Shown here: positions 43,132 through 51,700 of the stretch, one piece after another
How positions within the stretch are numbered: the first letter of the stretch is position 1
Layout of the letters: every line of letters begins with the position of its first letter
Assembly: GCA_902784435.1 (NCBI GenBank)
Contig: CACZUR010000008.1
Coordinates: 1 to 64,000 of the forward strand
Length of the DNA: 64,000 nt
DNA from: an uncultured Bacteroidia bacterium
GTDB lineage: Bacteria; Bacteroidota; Bacteroidia; Bacteroidales; UBA932
Direction: 5' to 3'
Notes under the pieces: model-generated
What the model saw: only the letters and a program-made list of their open reading frames with translations
Told to the model about the DNA's origin: nothing
Database searches by the model: none
Position numbers and translations under genes: made by a program

Positions 43132-44000
43132 TAACCACCGGCTTCTTTGACGGGGTTCATCTGGGCCATCGTCAAGTCCTGGAGACACTGGTCTCCTCTG
43201 CCCGCGAAAGGGGAGAGGAGGCCATTGTGGTTACCTTCTGGCCGCATCCCAGAACGGTTTTGCAGCAGGATGCCCGGGATTTCCGGCTGCTTACCTCGCT
43301 GGAGGAAAAAAGGCAGCTGCTGCTCTCGGCGGGCGTGGACCGCGTAGAGGTCCTGCCCTTCACCCGGGCGTTTGCCGCCCTCACGGCCCGTGAATACCTG
43401 CAGCTCCTGCAGGAGCGTTTCGGCGCCTCGCTGGTAGTCATGGGCTACGACAACCGGATTGGCCGCGACCGGAAAACTTGCGGACAGTTATTGGAAGAAG
43501 GATGCTCTGCGGCCCCCCGAATCCTTCTTCCGGACACGAAAACCCCCGTTTCGGTGTCCGAGGAGGCGGTATCTTCCACCCGGATCCGGAAGGCGCTGGA
43601 GGCGGGAGACGTGGTTTCGGCCCAAGCCATGCTGGGATACCGGTACGGACTGTACGGCGTAGTGGTGGCGGGGAACCGGCTGGGCCGGACCCTGGGCTTT
43701 CCTACGGCCAACATGCAACTGTACGAACCCCTGAAGCTGATTCCGGCCAACGGGGTGTATGCTGTGGAGGTGGAGGTGCTGGGCAGTACCTGGAAGGGAA
43801 TGTGCAATATCGGCACACGGCCTACGGTGGGCGGTACATCCCGCACCATCGAAACGCATATCCTGGACTTCGACGAGGATATCTACGGCCTGCCCCTGCA
43901 GCTGCGTTTCCTGCGCCGGATCCGGGACGAGCGGAAGTTCCCCTCCCTGGACGCACTCAAATGGCAACTGGAGCTGGATAGCGAGCTTTGTCGCCGGTAG
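43113..44000 (+). CDS. ribF: Bifunctional riboflavin kinase/FMN adenylyltransferase
   Basis: Makes FMN and FAD from riboflavin, 295 residues. The N-terminal adenylyltransferase domain has GFFDGVHLGH at about 10-19, and the C-terminal kinase domain has LGRTLGFPTANMQL near 190-203. There is no ATG at the proper N-terminus. The first suitable codons are GTG at 43113 or 43122, both overlapping the end of the synthase-phosphorylase gene, which suggests translational coupling. The N-terminus is shorter than usual: the nucleotide-binding motif begins within about 10 residues. Confidence 0.92.
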   Translation: MCEVAVVTTGFFDGVHLGHRQVLETLVSSARERGEEAIVVTFWPHPRTVLQQDARDFRLLTSLEEKRQLLLSAGVDRVEVLPFTRAFAALTAREYLQLLQERFGASLVVMGYDNRIGRDRKTCGQLLEEGCSAAPRILLPDTKTPVSVSEEAVSSTRIRKALEAGDVVSAQAMLGYRYGLYGVVVAGNRLGRTLGFPTANMQLYEPLKLIPANGVYAVEVEVLGSTWKGMCNIGTRPTVGGTSRTIETHILDFDEDIYGLPLQLRFLRRIRDERKFPSLDALKWQLELDSELCRR

Positions 44001-44017
44001 TTTTGCCCTGTAACAAC

Positions 44018-44048
44018 TTGTTCTCTTGCAGGTTTTTTCTTACCTTTA
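44018..44048 (+). promoter_or_regulatory. agcS promoter (TTG, 20 bases, TACCTTTA)
   Basis: TTG at 44018-44020 and TACCTTTA at 44041-44048; the last base departs from consensus. The box ends four bases before the ATG, another near-leaderless arrangement. Confidence 0.5.
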
Positions 44049-44052
44049 GGGC

Positions 44053-45423
44053 ATGGAACAACTGGTCTCTACCCTCAATAACATAGTCTGGAATCCTGCC
44101 CTGGTGGTTCTCCTGCTGGGCGCAGGTTTGTATTTTTCCGTTCGTACGCGGATGGTGCAGATACGCCGGTTCCGCCTTATGCTTCGTTCCCTTTTCGGGA
44201 AAAAGAAAGGGGAAGGAAAAGGAATCTCTTCCTTCGAAGCGTTCTGCATCGCCCTTTCAGGAAGGGTAGGAACGGGAAATATCGTGGGGGTGGCTACGGC
44301 CATTGCTTTCGGTGGTCCTGGTGCCGTGTTCTGGATGTGGGTGGTGGCCTTTTTCGGTGCCTCTACGGCTTTTGTGGAATCCACCCTTTCGCAAATTTAC
44401 AAGTTTTCCCATGCTTCGGGATACCGGGGAGGTCCTTTCAGTTTCATGGAAAATGGCCTTGGGAAAAGGTGGCTGGGGGTGCTTTTCGCCTTGGTAACCC
44501 TTTTGAGTTGTGCCTTCCTTACCACCGTTCAGTCCAACGGCGCCTCCATGGCCCTCAAGAACTCCTTTACGCTGTCTCCGCTGGTTACGGGAATCGGGCT
44601 GGCCGTCCTTCTTGGCATTGTCGTGGTGGGTGGTGTGCATCGAATTGCGCGGGTGGCTTCCATCGTCACCCCTTTCATGGCCTTCGGCTACATTATCCTT
44701 TCCCTGGTAGTGGTGGGGTTCCATATCCAGGAAGTACCGGCCGTCCTGGCCTCCATCGTCACCAACGCTTTCGGTATCAATCCGGTATGTGGCGGCATCC
44801 TGGGCTCGACCATCGCCATGGGGGTTAAGCGGGGAATCTTCTCCAACGAGGCGGGGCAGGGAACAGGTGCCATCGTATCGGCCGCTGCCGATGTGGACCA
44901 TCCTGCCCAGCAGGGCCTGGCGCAGGCTTTCTCCGTGTATGTGGACACCCTCCTTGTCTGCACCTCCACGGCCCTCATGATTCTGTGCTCCGGCACATAT
45001 AACATCATCGATTCCTCCACGGGCGCCATGCTGGTGGAGAATGCCCCCGAACTGGGCAACAACTACGCCGGATTCACCCAAAGCGCCGTAGACAGCGTCT
45101 TCGCCGGTTTTGGCAGCCAGTTTGTCTCCATCGCCATGATTTTCTTTGTGTTCAGCACCATCATGGCCTATTATTTCTATGCCGAATCCAGCATCCTGTA
45201 TCTTTTCCACGACAAGAACAGCCGCCGGGAGAGGATGAGCATCCGTGTGCTTCAGGCCGTAATGCTGGCCGCCGTAGTTTTCGGAGCTGTCCGCGAGGCC
45301 GATCTGGTCTGGCAAATCGGGGATATCGGCGTCGGGCTCATGGCCTGGGGCACGGTGATCACCATCCTCATTCTCTGCCCCAAAGCCATCAGTGCCCTCA
45401 AAGAATTTGAAATGACGAAATAA
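44053..45423 (+). CDS. Alanine/glycine:cation symporter (AgcS family)
   Basis: Inner-membrane sodium- or proton-coupled importer of alanine or glycine, 456 residues with about ten to eleven hydrophobic segments. Family signatures are the GRVGTGNIVGVATAI motif near 70-84 and the GIFSNEAGQGTGA loop near 262-274. The ends agree with the family, and a promoter box precedes the start. Confidence 0.93.
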   Translation: MEQLVSTLNNIVWNPALVVLLLGAGLYFSVRTRMVQIRRFRLMLRSLFGKKKGEGKGISSFEAFCIALSGRVGTGNIVGVATAIAFGGPGAVFWMWVVAFFGASTAFVESTLSQIYKFSHASGYRGGPFSFMENGLGKRWLGVLFALVTLLSCAFLTTVQSNGASMALKNSFTLSPLVTGIGLAVLLGIVVVGGVHRIARVASIVTPFMAFGYIILSLVVVGFHIQEVPAVLASIVTNAFGINPVCGGILGSTIAMGVKRGIFSNEAGQGTGAIVSAAADVDHPAQQGLAQAFSVYVDTLLVCTSTALMILCSGTYNIIDSSTGAMLVENAPELGNNYAGFTQSAVDSVFAGFGSQFVSIAMIFFVFSTIMAYYFYAESSILYLFHDKNSRRERMSIRVLQAVMLAAVVFGAVREADLVWQIGDIGVGLMAWGTVITILILCPKAISALKEFEMTK

Positions 45424-45436
45424 TTCCTTACCTTTG
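45406..45436 (+). promoter_or_regulatory. greA promoter (TTTG, 19 bases, TACCTTTG)
   Basis: TTTG at 45406-45409, inside the end of agcS, and TACCTTTG at 45429-45436. Strong consensus. The predicted leader to greA is about 60 bases and contains a terminator-like hairpin. Confidence 0.75.
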
Positions 45437-45447
45437 CATTTAGTGAA

Positions 45448-45486
45448 AGCGCGACGGCCGGATAATGGCCGTCGGCTCATTTTTTT
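45448..45486 (+). terminator. Terminator-like hairpin downstream of agcS and within the greA leader
   Basis: An 8-bp stem CGACGGCC (45452-45459) with GGCCGTCG (45467-45474), extendable by three pairs past one bulged G, is followed two bases later by T7. It may end agcS transcription. Because the greA promoter lies upstream, it is also placed to attenuate greA. Confidence 0.7.
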
Positions 45487-45505
45487 GACAAATTAAACGA
45501 AAGAT

Positions 45506-45973
45506 ATGGCAATTGAACTGATGACGCAGGCCGGTCTTGACAAGCTCAAGCAGGAACTGGCCGATGCACTGGCCCAGCGGCCGGTTATTTCTGCGGCAAT
45601 CGCAGAAGCCCGTGAGAAAGGAGATCTCTCCGAGAATGCAGAATATGATGCTGCGCGGGATGCGCAGGGCCTTCTGGAGGTGAAAATCGCCCGCCTGAAG
45701 GAGAAGGTGGCCAACGCCCGCGTGATTGACGAGAGCAAGCTGTCGGCCGACACCGTGCAGCTCCTTTCCAAGGTTAAGGTGAAGAACCTGGCCAACAAGA
45801 TGGCCATGAATTTCCAGATTGTGCCGGAAAGCGAGGCAGATTTCTCCAAGGGCCTGCTGGCCGCCACCACCCCCATCGCCAAGGCCCTCATCGGCCACAA
45901 AAAAGGGGAGACCGTAGAGGCCAAAGTGCCCAGCGGCATCATGAAATTCGAAATACTGGACATTTCCCTCTAA
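45506..45973 (+). CDS. greA: Transcription elongation factor GreA
   Basis: Rescues backtracked RNA polymerase by stimulating transcript cleavage. The 155-residue length is standard. The N-terminal coiled coil carries the acidic tip (SENAEYDAARD at about 45-55), and the C-terminal FKBP-like domain ends in SGIMKFEILDISL. The HIT-protein gene starts three bases later. Confidence 0.96.
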   Translation: MAIELMTQAGLDKLKQELADALAQRPVISAAIAEAREKGDLSENAEYDAARDAQGLLEVKIARLKEKVANARVIDESKLSADTVQLLSKVKVKNLANKMAMNFQIVPESEADFSKGLLAATTPIAKALIGHKKGETVEAKVPSGIMKFEILDISL

Positions 45974-45976
45974 GCC

Positions 45977-46381
45977 ATGGCTACCATTTTTACCAAAATC
46001 GCTGCCGGCGAAATTCCTTCCTACAAATGTGCGGAAAGCGAGGATTTCTACGCTTTTCTGGATATCTCTCCGCTGGCCAAGGGGCACACGCTGGTCATTC
46101 CCAAGCACGTAGAAGACGACTATATCTTCCACCTGGACCAGAAAACCTATGAGGGCCTCTGGGCTTTTGCCCGGAAAGTGGCCGTGGCCCTGAAAAACGC
46201 CGTACCGTGCAAGCGGGTGGGCGTTGCCGTCCTGGGCATGGAAGTGCCCCACACGCACATCCACCTGGTTCCGCTCCAGACAGAGGGAGACATGGATTTC
46301 CGCAAGGCCAAGCTCCAGCCGGAAGCCGCCGAGATGAAGGAGATTGCCGCCAAGATCTTTGCCGAGTATGAGAAGCTTTAG
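45977..46381 (+). CDS. HIT-family nucleotide hydrolase/transferase
   Basis: Protein of 134 residues in the histidine-triad superfamily. The triad HTHIHLVPL has H92, H94 and H96 and matches the Hint/HinT-like purine phosphoramidase branch. It lies three bases after greA and overlaps the next lipoprotein gene by 14 bases, so it is part of a greA-HIT-lipoprotein-tsaB run. Confidence 0.93.
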   Translation: MATIFTKIAAGEIPSYKCAESEDFYAFLDISPLAKGHTLVIPKHVEDDYIFHLDQKTYEGLWAFARKVAVALKNAVPCKRVGVAVLGMEVPHTHIHLVPLQTEGDMDFRKAKLQPEAAEMKEIAAKIFAEYEKL

Positions 46382-47480
46382 CCAGTTCGTGGCCGCCGTC
46401 CTCCTGACGGCCGCCGCCGTTTCCTGCGGGAAAAATACCAGCATTGAAGGTACGCTCCACGAAGGCGCCGGAGAAAGCGTCATCGTGAAGCTCCTGGATG
46501 TAAACCGTTTCCAGGTGCTGGACACCGTGAAGGTGAGCGATGCCGGCACCTTCCGTTATGCCCTGGACGTAGAGGCCGGTAAGCCGGAATTCATCTATCT
46601 GTTCCACGGAGAGCGCCAGATTGCCTCGCTGCTGCTGAAGAAGGGAGACAAGGTGAACGTGAATACGGACACCCTGGGCGTGTACACGGTGGAGGGCTCG
46701 GAGGAATCCCTGAAACTGCAGCAGGTAGAGAAAGACTATGCTGCCTTTATCCGGGAAATGGACCGCATCCTGAACAAGGAAAGTGAGCCGGATGCCGCCC
46801 TGTCCCGCTGCTATGTGCAGTATTACCGGGACCGCGTAAAGTATGTGATGGGCAATATGAATTCCCTCACGGTGGTCCCTGTGCTGTTCCAGCAGGTGAA
46901 TCCCAGCCTGCCGGTGTTCTCCCAGAGCACGGACGGCATTCTCATGCGCAATGTGGCCGACAGCCTCAAGACCTTCTATCCGGAATCCCGCTATGTGAAG
47001 GCCCTGGACAAGGAAGCCGCCCGCCGGGTAGCACTGATGGACGTAGAGGCCAAGATCAGCAGCGCCAAGGAAATGGGCTTCATCGACATGTCCCTGCCCG
47101 GCATGGACGGTAAGCCCGTGCAGCTGAGCGACGCCGTTTCCAAGGTCACGATGCTCTATTTCTGGGCTTCCAGCACGGAGCAGACCTTCTTCACCGTAGA
47201 CAACCTGCTTCCGCTGTACCAGGAGTTCCATCCCAAGGGATTCGAAATCTATGCGGTTTCCCTGGACAGCGACAAGGCTGCCTGGGCCAGTGCCGTGCGC
47301 AACCAGAAACTGCCCTGGATCAATGTCTGTGATACCCGCGGGGCGGCATCGCCGTACGTGCTGTCTTATGGAATCGGAAGCCTTCCCATGGTGTGGTTCA
47401 TCACGGACGGCACCATTGACACGGATGCCCGGGTGCGCAATGCGGCCGATATCCGTGCTTACCTTCGCCGCAATCTGTAA
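46368..47480 (+). CDS. Thioredoxin-fold lipoprotein lacking active-site cysteines
   Basis: Predicted lipoprotein of 370 residues (lipobox AVSC, C20). A DUF4369-like N-terminal domain (about 25-120) and a helical middle precede a TlpA/redoxin-like domain (about 240-370). In the place of the WCxxC active site the sequence reads FWASSTEQT, with T270 and T273 where the two cysteines should be, so redox activity is unlikely. A binding or structural role is more plausible. The start at 46368 overlaps the HIT gene by 14 bases and gives a proper signal peptide. The stop overlaps the tsaB start by one base. Confidence 0.82.
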   Translation: MRSFSQFVAAVLLTAAAVSCGKNTSIEGTLHEGAGESVIVKLLDVNRFQVLDTVKVSDAGTFRYALDVEAGKPEFIYLFHGERQIASLLLKKGDKVNVNTDTLGVYTVEGSEESLKLQQVEKDYAAFIREMDRILNKESEPDAALSRCYVQYYRDRVKYVMGNMNSLTVVPVLFQQVNPSLPVFSQSTDGILMRNVADSLKTFYPESRYVKALDKEAARRVALMDVEAKISSAKEMGFIDMSLPGMDGKPVQLSDAVSKVTMLYFWASSTEQTFFTVDNLLPLYQEFHPKGFEIYAVSLDSDKAAWASAVRNQKLPWINVCDTRGAASPYVLSYGIGSLPMVWFITDGTIDTDARVRNAADIRAYLRRNL

Positions 47481-48157
47481 TGGCGCGTATTCTTCTGATT
47501 GAAACTTCTGCATCGGCCCTGTCCGTAGCGCTGGCTATGGATGGGGTCGTCGCTGCAGAAAGCGTGTGCCTGGAGCCTCGGCGGCAGGCCTCGCTCACGG
47601 CGCCCTTGGTAAAAGAGGTGCTGGACAAGGCCGGCGTGGGCGTGAAGGACTGCGATGCCATTGCCGTGAGCGCGGGTCCCGGCTCCTATACGGGGCTTCG
47701 CGTGGGCGTTTCCACCGCCAAGGGCCTGGCCTTCGGGGCGGGGAAGCCGCTCATCGCCGTAGGCACGCTGGATATCCTGGTGGCTGGGGTGGCTCCCGGA
47801 TCGGCAGGATGTATCGTTCCCATGCTGGATGCCCGCAGGATGGAAGTGTATACTGCAGTGTATAATGCTGGCGGAGAGCGCCTTACGCCCATCGAGGCCA
47901 AGGTAATTACCGCCGATTCTTTTTCGGAAGAGCTTTCCCGCGGTCCGGTGCTCTTTGTGGGAGACGGCGCCCTGAAATGTCAGGCGGTGCTCACGCATCC
48001 CAACGCGCGTTTTCAGGAAGCGCTGCCCATGGCCCGGGACATGGCCCGGCTGGCCCAGAAGGCCTACGAGGAGGGAAAATTCGAAGATCTGGCCTACTAC
48101 GAGCCCTTCTACCTGAAGGACTTTGTGGCCACGGTTTCCAAGACTAAGCTTTGGTAA
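47480..48157 (+). CDS. tsaB: tRNA t6A synthesis protein TsaB
   Basis: Partner of TsaD in making threonylcarbamoyladenosine at position 37 of ANN-decoding tRNAs, 225 residues. It shows the ASKHA-type start ILLIETSASALSVAL and the typical SAGPGSYTGLRVG motif near 70-82. The start is joined to the preceding stop as TAATG. Its 3' end overlaps the convergent cvpA-like gene by 14 bases. Confidence 0.94.
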   Translation: MARILLIETSASALSVALAMDGVVAAESVCLEPRRQASLTAPLVKEVLDKAGVGVKDCDAIAVSAGPGSYTGLRVGVSTAKGLAFGAGKPLIAVGTLDILVAGVAPGSAGCIVPMLDARRMEVYTAVYNAGGERLTPIEAKVITADSFSEELSRGPVLFVGDGALKCQAVLTHPNARFQEALPMARDMARLAQKAYEEGKFEDLAYYEPFYLKDFVATVSKTKLW

Positions 48158-48638
48158 GCAATTCCTTCAGATAGGGGAACACCAGGTACCCGAAATCCTT
48201 CAGATGCCCGTACAGGATAGATTCTTCCAGTACGGGCGTTTTTACCAGTTCGAACTTCACGTTCACAGTGTCGAACAGGATGATGAGGATGCTGATGAGG
48301 AGGGCCGATATGGCCAGGGAGAACACAAAGCCCAGCACCCTGTTCAGCCAGCCCAGGGAGGCCATTTCGGCTATTTTGGTGACTAATTTGGAAACCAGCA
48401 TGGCCAGCAGGAGCACACCCAGCAGTACCACCGCAAAACCAATCACGTGCAGCACCGTTTCCGACACGGTGATATAGCTCTTGAGCAGTTCGCAAACGGG
48501 CTCCGAGAATTTGTAGGCCAGGAAGGCGCTCAAAATGACCCCGACCAGGGAAATGGCCTGCTCCAGAAAGCCTTTGGAAATTCCGCGGACGGCGCCCGGA
48601 ATGAACAGGATGAGAATGATGATATCCAGAGTGTTCAT
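48144..48638 (-). CDS. CvpA-family membrane protein
   Basis: Four-helix inner-membrane protein of 164 residues related to CvpA/colicin V production protein. The start MNTLDIIILILFIPGAVRG and the following three hydrophobic segments (about 28-46, 60-86, 100-124) match the family. The molecular role is unclear; it is linked in other bacteria to envelope stress and colicin V export. It converges on tsaB with a 14-base overlap of coding ends and is divergent from ileS. Confidence 0.88.
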   Translation of the reverse strand: MNTLDIIILILFIPGAVRGISKGFLEQAISLVGVILSAFLAYKFSEPVCELLKSYITVSETVLHVIGFAVVLLGVLLLAMLVSKLVTKIAEMASLGWLNRVLGFVFSLAISALLISILIILFDTVNVKFELVKTPVLEESILYGHLKDFGYLVFPYLKELLTKA

Positions 48639-48639
48639 G

Positions 48640-48670
48640 TTGCCAATATCACTTAAAATGATTATCTTTG
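48640..48670 (+). promoter_or_regulatory. ileS promoter (TTG, 20 bases, TATCTTTG)
   Basis: TTG at 48640-48642 and TATCTTTG at 48663-48670, 35 bases before the ileS ATG. No T-box-like leader is present; the space is too short. Confidence 0.75.
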
Positions 48671-48705
48671 CAAACTCAATACAGGTACAAATTTAGGAAA
48701 AATAT

Positions 48706-51700
48706 ATGACATTCAAAGAGTACAAGGGGCTGGACCTGACAAAAACCGGAAACGAGGTCCTGGAGCGTTGGAAGAGCGGTCACGCATTCGAGCATTCGCT
48801 GGAGCTGCGTAGCGGCGCCCCTTCGTTTATTTTCTTTGAGGGCCCGCCCAGCGCCAACGGCATGCCCGGCATCCACCACGTAATGGCCCGTTCCATCAAG
48901 GACGCCATCTGCCGGTACAAGACGCAGACGGGTTTCCAGGTGGCCCGCCGCGCCGGCTGGGACACCCACGGCCTGCCCGTGGAACTGGGGGTGGAAAAGA
49001 AGCTGGGTATCACCAAGGCGGATATCGGCACAAAAGTATCCGTAGAGGATTATAACGCCACCTGCCGCAAAGAGGTGATGAAATATACCCGGGAATGGGT
49101 TTCCCTGACAGAGCGCATCGGCTACTGGGTAGACATGGAAGACCCGTATATCACCTACGACAACCGCTACATAGAAACCCTGTGGTATCTCCTGAAAAAG
49201 ATCTACGACAAGGGCCTCCTCTATAAGGGCTATACCATTCAGCCGTATTCTCCCACGGACGGCACCGGACTCAGCTCCCATGAGCTCAACCAGCCCGGCT
49301 GCTACAAGGATGTGAGCGACACCACGGCCACCGTCCAGTTCGAGATCATCAAGGACGGCGCCTCCCAGCCGCTTTACGGAACGGAGGCTTTTCCGGCCTA
49401 CTTCCTGGCCTGGACCACCACGCCCTGGACGCTCCCCTCCAATACGGCCCTGTGCGTGGGCCCGGACATCGAGTACATCCGTGTCCTGTCCTTCAATCCC
49501 TACTCCGGGGAACCGGCCGTGTATGTGCTGGCCAAGGAACTGCTGGGCGCATGGTTCAATCCCAAGGGTGAAGGCGTTCCGCTGGAAAGCTACAAGCCCG
49601 GCGACAAAGTGGTCCCGTACAAAGTGCTGGACGGTTCCTGGAAGGGTTCGGAGCTGGTGGGCATCCGCTATCATCAGCTCATTCCCTGGTTCAAACCGGA
49701 CGGAGATGCCTTCCGCGTAATCGCCGGAGACTATGTCACCACCAGTGACGGTACCGGCATCGTGCACATTGCCCCCACGTTCGGTGCAGACGATAAACGC
49801 GTGGCGGCAGCTGCCGGTATCGGCGCCATCATGCCGCTGGACAAAGACGGCAATCCGCAGGCACAGGTAGACCGCCAGGGCCGCTTCATGCGCCTGGAAG
49901 ACATGGATCCCGCCTACGCGGCCACCGTAGATGCTTCCTACAAGGAATACTCCGGCCGCTATGTGAAGGCCGGCTACAAGGAATACTTCGAACACACCCC
50001 GGAGGAAGGCACGCTGGACATAGACCTTTGTGTCATGATGAAGGCCGACGGCCGTGCGTTCAAGGTGCAGAAACACGTGCACAGCTATCCGCACAGCTGG
50101 CGCACAGACCTTCCCGTGCTGTACTATCCGCTGGACAGCTGGTTTATCAAGGCATCGGCCGTGAAGGACCAGATGGTGGCCTTGAACAAGACCATCACCT
50201 GGAAGCCCGCTTCCACCGGTACCGGCCGCTTTGGCCAGTGGCTGGAGAACATCCAGGACTGGAACCTTTCCCGCAGCCGCTACTGGGGCACCCCGCTGCC
50301 CATCTGGCGCACGGAAGACGGCAAGGAAGAGAAATGCATCGGCTCCGTAAAAGAGCTGTACGAAGAGATAGAAAAAGCGGTGGCGGCCGGTATCATGGCT
50401 TCCAATCCGCTGAAGGACAAGGGTTTCGACCCGTCCGACATGTCCCTGGACAATTACAACAGAATAGACCTGCACCGGCCCTACGTAGACGGTATCTTCC
50501 TGGTGTCGGCTTCCGGCAAAAAGATGACGCGCGAGACAGATCTCATTGACGTGTGGTTCGACTCCGGTGCCATGCCGTATGCGCAGGAGGGCCTCCGCAA
50601 CCTTTCTTCGGAGGCTTTCGGCGCCACCGCAGATTTCATCGCGGAAGGCGTGGACCAGACGCGCGGGTGGTTCTACACTCTGCACGCCATCCACACCATG
50701 ATTTCCGGAACGCCTGCGTTCAAACGCGTCATTTCCAACGGATTGGTGCTGGACAAGAACGGCAACAAGATGAGCAAGCGTCTGGGGAATGCCGTGGATC
50801 CTTTCTGGGCCCTGGATACCTATGGCGCAGATGCCCTTCGATGGTACATGCTCACCAACGCAGAGCCCTGGGACAACCTGAAGTTCGACGAAAAAGGCGT
50901 GGACGAAGTCCGGCGCAAGTTCTTCGGCACGCTGTACAATACCTACGCCTTCTTTGCCCGTTATGCCAATATCGACGGATGGGCATTCTCCGCCGCAGGA
51001 GATGCACCCTCAGTCGCTAAAAAGAAGGCCGATGCTCCTTCGGGTGCATCTCCTGCGGCGACGGAGCTGGACAAGTGGATCATTTCCCGGATGAATACGG
51101 TGGTGCGGGATGTGCGCGCGGCGTATGAGGACTATGACGTAAAAACCGCCGGCCGCATCCTGGAGGCTTTTGTCTGCGACGATGTCTCCAACTGGTATGT
51201 GCGCCTGAACCGCGCCCGCTACTGGGCCGGGGAAATGACCGCGGACAAGCAGGCCGCCTACAGCACGCTGTATCAGGTGCTGAAGACCGTGGCCGTGCTC
51301 GCTGCCCCCATCGCCCCGTTCTATATGGACCAGCTTTACCAGGACCTGGGCGGGGAGGAGGCTTCCGTGCATTTCACCCTGATGCCCTCGCCGGAGGAAA
51401 GCGTCATCGACGCCGCTCTGGAGGAACGTATGGCGCTTGCCCAGCAGGCTACGTCCATGATCCTGGCCCTGCGCAAGAAGGTGAATATTCCGGTGCGCCA
51501 GCCGCTGCAGAAGGTAATCATCCCCGTTATCTCGGAGAAACTGCGCGCCCATCTGGACGCCGTCAAGGGCATCATCCTGGGAGAGGTCAACGTGAAGGAG
51601 ATGGAATTCATTGCCGATGCCACCAGCTTTATGACGCTCCGGATCAAGCCCAACTTCAAGGTGCTGGGCAAGACGTACGGTGCCCGTATGAAGGAGATTG

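Noticed and set aside
39013..43188. Long minus-strand open frame opposite the synthase-phosphorylase gene
   Set aside because: Same composition artefact. The plus strand has clear GT3 and GT35 active sites.
48639..48705. T-box or other leader riboswitch before ileS
   Set aside because: The promoter-to-start distance is about 35 bases, too short for a T-box, and no specifier or antiterminator structure is visible.
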